NCBI GenBank assembly: GCA_016648135.1
Contig: JADDOH010000474.1
Span: forward strand, 124,001-188,000
Direction of reading: 5' to 3'
DNA length: 64,000 nt
Source of the DNA: Agrypnia vestita
Lineage: Eukaryota; Arthropoda; Insecta; Trichoptera; Phryganeidae
Shown: piece after piece, positions 58,091 to 64,000 of the stretch
How positions within the stretch are numbered: position 1 is the stretch's first letter
Layout of the letters: every line of letters starts with the position of its first letter
Translations under genes and position numbers: made by a program
Notes under the pieces: model-generated
Seen by the model: only the letters and a program-made list of their open reading frames with translations
What the model was told of the DNA's origin: nothing
Database searches by the model: none

Positions 58091-58197
58091 ACAAGTGGCT
58101 TAAATATAAGTGGAAAAAAACAAAGTTTATTGTTTTATTTCATTATTCGTTCATAATGGATTTCCACAAGGTAAACGCCGTAACATTCAATTACTTA

Positions 58198-60427
58198 ACC
58201 TAATATTATTAACGCGCAACTTGAGCCGGACTCAAATATGACGATCGATTGAACAGACTAACGAAATCGCCTATCGTGGAGGACGCATCTGTCATTTCCT
58301 CGCAACCGGTAGTGGCATCGCGAACATAGACATGTTTACGTAGATTTTTCGCCTAGAACGATGCCGCCTGGTTACCGATGTTTCATATTAGAAGCTGTGG
58401 ACGGATCCCACGGCTGAGTGTAAAGTCAAGGTTACAATGGAATATTTAGATTGACAAATACCACGTGCGAACTACAGCCTAGGGCGTTCTGAGTATAACT
58501 TGGTACCCACATAATACGGCCGACGGTACATAATAGGAACTTAGCGCTAGTATTGCGCAACAACACGCAATATCTATTTCTAATTTATTTTTTTGAATGC
58601 AATTGTATACTGGATCTGCCGGTCATCCCGGCTAGATAATTCCCGGTCAATTATTATACAATTATACTTATAAAACACACGCACAATATTCGAAATGCAA
58701 ATCAACGGCTGAGTTCTCCAGAACACATACCTACAAGGCTTACCAATAGCGCGTTCGGCGGTCTCCGACTCGATATATCTGTTCATGGTATATAATGGAA
58801 AGAGTAAACATATATTCATAACGACTAGGCGCAACAGAGGCTCGGGGAGGTTCTGTCTGATATTTAATTTACCACAGCCCGTGATTCTAAGATCGAAATT
58901 TGCGATTCTTTCATAAGTCATATTCTATAAGAGTCAAGTTGATTCTGATTTTACTTTCCGTGGATTTTAGGTTCCCCCCCCCTCCGGAAGGGGAGGGATA
59001 CAGCCCCATCGGCACCGCTGTATCCGGTAGCTAACTCCTGCGTAATCATAGCTTCCCACGCCAAGCTGCAGACCAAGATCAAGCCGAGACTCCGTTGCTT
59101 TTGCTGGAATCCTCCGAAGCTCTCGCTCCCCGGCGTCAACATATCAGGAAGTATCCAGCGTCTGATATTACAGGTTAGGTATATGGTCCCTCGTTGCAGC
59201 CAGATTAGACTGGAGTGTTAAAAGTGTTCCCACGATGCAATCACATGGACCAGATTGTAATTACTTACAGCAGGTTAAGGGCTAATGACTACTGGGTGAC
59301 TGGAAATACTCATCCTTTGATTGCGTCAGACTAGGCCAGGTAGCAATGCCAAAAAGAGATGATGGGTATCCAAGTGATAGTTGAGAGATATTAAAATGAT
59401 GTTGTTACAGCATGATTATCACAGTTGATTGTGAAATTCCTGATATGTTGCTTGCTGGCCGGGAAGGGAGAACCTCGAGAAGTTTCTGTATACAGCAAGT
59501 TAGAAAAAGGTGGTGAATGATGAGTATGATGGAGTTAGTAATGTCATCGCGCTCCTGAATGCGAACCCGATCATAAGCGTTGATTGTTAAACTGCTGACT
59601 GCTTCCCGCAGTTTCTCGTTCATGATAAACGCCCTATCTCGTTCATTAAAGCGGTCCCGAGCGTAAGTATTGATCGTCGAACAGCTACCTGCTTCTTATA
59701 ATTTCTCGTTCATGAGGAACGTCCTATTTCGTCCTTGAGTACGGAGTTAATACATCCACATACATTCATAACGGAGCCCGAGCTCGTCGCACCAAGGGGC
59801 CTGAAAAGACGTGAGAGGTACTTCCCCCTAGATCTTTGAGGGTCGCAGCTCCAGAACCTTTAGACTATCCTGTAATTCTTGGCTTTAAAACCCTGTATTA
59901 ACCGGGTAGATACAGTTAAGATAGCCTTACCTAGCTCCAAATCTAAGGTGTCACCCACTCTAATCAGTTTCCATAGCCGAGAACGCGCGCTCCGCCATTC
60001 GACCCTGTCTTATGTATAGTTGCCTACGCCACGCGAGTAAATCTTCCTTCATCTTTATCAAAATCGGAATTCTGCCTCCCCAGATCACGGGGCGTGAAAG
60101 ACGTAAAGGCTTCTCGCCCCCCGACCAAGAGGAGACGAACTCTCCCGTTCGGTTCTCGTTCATTATCCCATTTATAAACCCCGCGTGCCTAACCTCGAAA
60201 GTCTAACACCGGTAATAAGATCTCATTATGCTACGTTGCAAGTTAAATATTGCACAACCGCACGAAATGCCTATTTCCCGCGACCCTATTCAATTTGTAG
60301 AACGCAATAATATATATTTATATATGTTAGTAAAACGTGCAGAACGCACGTATAATGACCTCGCTTCTATTCAAAAGATAATTAAGATATAATCCCGACG
60401 TTACGTCCCGACATCAGTACCAATTTG
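58198..60427 (-). mobile_element. Possible interior of a decayed minus-strand LTR element
   Basis: Less AT-rich than its surroundings. On the minus strand a gag-like, charged repeat is seen: a tandem duplication of about 81 bp at roughly 59545-59710 encodes variants of FIMNEKLREA followed by TIN.Y.RDR. Open frames (58580-58921, 59405-59623, 59960-60163) are short and unrecognised. The association with the LTR candidate at 60428 is inference. Confidence 0.35.
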
Positions 60428-61683
60428 TTACCGCGTCCGTTACCGTCGAACTCTAAACCCACGTAATGAAATGAATAGTGATGAAACAAATTATGTAGCA
60501 CGAACATTCCATATAATACACATAAGAAAGCATCAAGAATAAACAATATTAAAGGTTCTTATCTTATTTTGGTAGTTGGTCTGCTTCAGAGATGGCATCC
60601 TGATCCAATATTATATTACGAGTTTTCTCCAAGATTACATAATTACCAGCGCCTGGGTAGTCCTTCACTTTCCTTCTATCAAGAATGCTGCTTGTTATTA
60701 TAAAACCTCGCCAGCTCCAAATCTGCAAAAGAATACACGCCCTTCTTCTTTTCATTCCCGTTTACACGTAATTCTAGCTTCGGCAAATGTATTTTATCTC
60801 ATGGGAATTGAATATTGAGTTAAAAACGTTATAAATTCCTATTTGCAAAAACTTCCCAATTGCAATATATTGCGTAACATAAATACATACATAGCCTACC
60901 TAAATAATTGAACGAATTGGTCCATTTTAGATTCATTTATTTATATTTCGAGCGACAGTAAAAGTACGTGTAATTTAGCCAACTATCAAACGACTTCAGA
61001 ATAGGTTCGTACCCGGTAGAACTTGGAACCGTACATTAACAGCAATTAAAACGAACTTTATATATTGGTAGGATCTATACTCTTTGTCTGAAATTATCTA
61101 CCGTTCGAGGAGATGTCCACACGTTATTTTCAAAATCTCATCTTAATCTTATCTTTCTTCATTCTTCCGCTACCTGGAAAGACGTAGATTTCTAATTTCA
61201 ATACATTATGCAATACGATCGAAGTCTACGCCTAATAATTATCGACTGAATTGGACCACTTTGATATCTCATATCTGTACATAAAATATACATAAAAGGC
61301 AATAGAAATAAATAATATGGAAATGCTTAGCTGTTTTGACGAGTGTTACTGCTTCAAATCTCCTTTGAATTATTAGAAGTCTCCGGCTTCCTTCTCGGTC
61401 CTATTAATTTATCTGCCCCACTGATGGTATTTCGGACTTCCTTCTACAAGGGCCTCCGGCCGACGTCAAGGCTGAAAACTCAAGGCCCGTTCCCAAAATT
61501 TGTACGGCTTATATAGTCCAAATCTCTTGCCATTGCACCCACCCACTGTAATCCCCCTAGTCCCTGAATCATCTACCATGCAGCGATGACTTCACCTAGG
61601 ACGTTTTTCATTGGTTCAGTCTGTTTCACCGGCAACCGTTTTGGTTGGCTCGTTTCGTCAAAATAAAATAAAGCATCCGTTAC
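60428..61683 (-). mobile_element. Candidate LTR, minus orientation
   Basis: On the minus strand the segment would begin TGTAACGGATGC and end GGTAACA, with the TG...CA ends of an LTR. It has a TATA box (CTATATAAGCC, near 61510) with a CCAAT box upstream, and is followed by TTGGTACTGATGTCGGGAC, which could be a primer-binding site. No second LTR was found and no target duplication is visible. Confidence 0.4.
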
Positions 61684-61856
61684 ACGCGCGCGCGCAGAAA
61701 TAATAAAGGCTCGTCTGCACCTACTTACCCGGCAAATATGTAATTATAGAGTATTTATGAATTGTGGAGCTTCTCTTATCATGTGCTTTTAGCAGATAAA
61801 TATTTTCGTATAATTTTTCAGCAATGTCTATTTGAATAGATCAATATCGTTACACC

Positions 61857-61890
61857 CTGATGAAGGAACGTCGTTTCCGAAACCGGTTGG
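61857..61890 (+). ncRNA. Hammerhead-like motif at a Penelope-like element end
   Basis: CTGATGA (61857-61863), stem II candidate GGAACG/CGTTTCC with one bulge, GAAAC (61879-61883), then CGGTT. ACC before the core pairs with GGT after the predicted cleavage site. The tail (CCAAATAAATATTAGTGG) resembles other Penelope-like ends, but no ORF precedes it. Confidence 0.5.
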
Positions 61891-62015
61891 TTTTACCAAA
61901 TAAATATTAGTGGTGAGTTAACTAGTTTAATTATAATCAATTATTTAATTACATGATGGTAAACTTAATTCAAAAAGAAAGGGGGTGAAATAAAAACGTG
62001 GTTTTTATGGATTAC

Positions 62016-62380
62016 TACTCCCTTTATATTAACTCGTGGCGTCTGCTTGCTTGACGAAAAAACTTTGGATCGATTTTAAACCCTTTTTCCGTGATTCAAT
62101 CGCGCTGAAACCTTGCAAGCAGACTCGTAGTAGACCGACGATCAAGAAGATCTACCAAATTTTCGTTAAAAAAATTAATAAATTTTTGGATTTTTCAAAT
62201 TTTTAATGATTTTTTCATACAACTTACTAAGTTGTATGAAAATATTTCAACGCATCTGGTAGACAAGGAACCTGATTAGAGTATAATTTTGGATTTTTGA
62301 AAATTTTTTTTAGCTCCCTTTCGTAGTTACGCGTAGGTTAAACGCCAAACCAATTTCCACTAGAAAATGAGAAAGGGAGA
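62016..62380 (+). repeat. Dispersed repeat (TAACTCGTGGCGTCTGC family), copy 2
   Basis: Matches 41825-42225 and has short inverted ends, ACTCCCTTT and AAAGGGAG. A partial third copy of the left end starts at about 62403 (ACTCGTGGTGTCTGC to ATTGGATCGATTTT), and a similar CTCCCTCTCTTT end lies near 63160. Confidence 0.8.
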
Positions 62381-62473
62381 ATAATAAAAACTTGTTACTT
62401 TTTTACTTCCTTTCTTTAAACTCGTGGTGTCTGCTTACTTGCTTGCTTGACGAAAAAAAATTGGATCGATTTT

Positions 62474-63289
62474 GCAGTCTAAAGAGTGAAATTGGTGTAA
62501 AATTTTCGAATGTTGTTGCCAAAATTGCAGCTAAATTAATTTTATTATAAAAAATCCATTCACTCTTAAAGCATTTGTTTAAAAAAGTCAACAAAATACT
62601 TTGTTATTATCACAAAAAAATATTATCCCGAAGCCCTATTTAATCCTATTTAAACTCTAGCAATAGAGTTATCTTTGGTACACTTTTTCTCGAAATATTT
62701 CCATATAAAGACCATATTTTTTTTTATAAATTGAATAAAAATAGTTTATAAAAGGAAAAATCCATCTTTTCGCAGAACATTAAACAAAAGGCATCACACG
62801 TCCCTGGAATTACTTTACCGAGAGCTTGAGGTGATATGATACTAGAGAATTTAAGGCATTTGTATGATCTCCCTATTGCAAAAAATCTTAAAGGGGTTGT
62901 AGCCTCTCCCATATAAAGTTTGCATATTCGCCGCCATTTTATAAAAAATCTTAGCCACAAATTAAATGGATATAAATCGATAGAGGACTTTCATACAAAC
63001 ATATAACTATTCGGTCATAAAATCCTAAAGCGTCATGTTTCTGAGATATTCACATATAAAAAATGTTATTTTGTACCTATGAAGTGTAATACAATTGACA
63101 CAATCAATAAGAAAGTATTGTTAAAAAACTAACCCATAAAAACCAAGTTTTTATTTTACTCCCTCTCTTTGTACATTAAGTTTGTGATGAACCAAATATA
63201 CACCTTATTACAAAGGGATGGTAAAGAAGCGGTAATAAACTATCTTAATTCAGAGAGAAAATATGAATATTTTATTCGTATTCAAAAAA
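62474..63289. other. AT-rich sequence, no supported gene
   Basis: Nothing coding was recognised. The segment may be the interior of the third copy of the preceding repeat family. Confidence 0.4.
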
Positions 63290-63316
63290 ATCGTTCGTAT
63301 TCGTTGCATCACTGAA
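63278..63316. repeat. Right end of a hAT-type MITE
   Basis: TATTCGTATTC followed by ATTCGTTGCATCACTG matches the right end of the 25147-25512 element. The left end was not found. Confidence 0.6.
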
Positions 63317-63455
63317 AGCCATGGGTACGTACAATGCGCATTCTATTTTTAGACTTGTTTACTCTAAAAATCGACATGTTAATGACCTCTAGGCCAGGGG
63401 AGGTATGAGGGAGGGGAAAATTCCTGGAAATTTCGTGCGGTATGTTGTAAACAAG

Positions 63456-63530
63456 TGACGTCAGCAGAAGAATTGAGGTCAACTGGAAGTGTATAAAACG
63501 CGGGACGCACGGGGAGACGGGGTAGTGATT
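63456..63530 (+). promoter_or_regulatory. Possible promoter: CRE plus TATA box
   Basis: A perfect CRE palindrome TGACGTCA (63456-63463) and a TATA box (TATAAAA, 63492-63498) about 30 bp before a GC-rich stretch, giving a likely start near 63522-63530. No coding region is recognised before the window ends, so it may serve a gene or mobile element beyond 64000. Confidence 0.45.
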
Positions 63531-64000
63531 TTTAAACCGTGAAGCAGTGCGGTAGCGCTGTCCATTTTGGCATAAATAATCTATCTATATAATCTATTGG
63601 AGACGAATTAAGAAGGAAGACAAATAAGGGAACAGGGAACAAGGAGCAAGGAAAACAAATAAATAAAAGTGGAATACTTTGAACCGAGCAGAGACGTCAA
63701 AAAGGGTATTTCAGTTAAACTGATTTATTTATTTTTATTTATTTTTGATATTTCACGTACTAGTTCAAAATCATACACTAACATTTAATAGGTTTATTCG
63801 TCAAAATGTAAATAACTAACGGTCGTACAAAACATTTAATTGAAGTTTCAGTTCCGGACTATAATGCGTAATAAGTAATAGATTCCTTGGTATTGGTTTT
63901 GATTGGTTTAATAATCGTGCGATCTGAAAGGCAAGGTTCGTCGTTCGTTGGATCGTCGAGGACCAGGGTTTGTGACGATTGGTAATGGATGTTCCACCAT

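Larger units (their letters stand above)
55501..58197 (+). mobile_element. Penelope-like retroelement, nearly intact
   Basis: One long coding frame with a Penelope-type RT and a C-terminal GIY-YIG endonuclease defines the class. A 61-bp direct repeat, 55501-55561 and 58137-58197, surrounds the frame; the first copy includes the likely ATG (55520) and the second is the start of a truncated downstream unit. This matches the terminal direct repeats (pseudo-LTRs) and tandem arrangement known for Penelope-like elements. A hammerhead-like motif lies between stop codon and second repeat. Confidence 0.92.

Overview
The window looks like AT-rich insect nuclear DNA, probably from a hemipteran. That placement is inference: it rests on two CYP4-type P450 genes with long GT-AG introns and on a very dense, varied load of transposable elements. 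No bacterial-style operons, rRNA, credible functional tRNA gene or CRISPR array was seen.

The only convincing host genes are two tandem, same-strand cytochrome P450 genes of the CYP4 family. Gene A is at 11028-24903 (498 aa by my splicing). Gene B is at 32990-53999 (495 aa). Each has 11 exons with identical intron positions and phases. Nine of the eleven exons have exactly the same length; exon 4 differs by one codon and exon 7 by two. Both keep the helix C WxxxR, the CYP4 signature [12 protein letters not shown], ExxR, PERF and the heme-Cys loop, so both look functional and arose by tandem duplication.

Layout. 1-11027: intergenic DNA with a 159-bp tandem duplication and a decayed non-LTR retrotransposon (3926-8330) split by a 2.1-kb hAT-like transposon with a perfect 8-bp target duplication. 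11028-24903: gene A, whose introns hold hAT-type and other inverted-repeat elements, RTE-like fragments, a foldback element with tRNA-like arms, a 49-bp minisatellite and a TA microsatellite. 24904-32989: spacer with two MITEs and a three-level nest of repeats around a minus-strand non-LTR element. 32990-53999: gene B, with TTAA-flanked elements, Penelope-like element ends, a SINE, a CpG-rich patch, and a non-LTR retrotransposon joined to a Ty3/Gypsy-like fragment in its introns. 54000-64000: a nearly intact Penelope-like retroelement (RT plus GIY-YIG endonuclease, broken by one in-frame TGA), a candidate minus-strand LTR element, dispersed repeats and a possible CRE/TATA promoter.

The most interesting signal is a hammerhead-ribozyme-like motif recurring at five Penelope-like element ends. 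Its predicted stem II differs in sequence but keeps its pairing between copies. All exon boundaries and element ends were read by eye from splice signals, frame, repeats and target duplications; no database search was possible.
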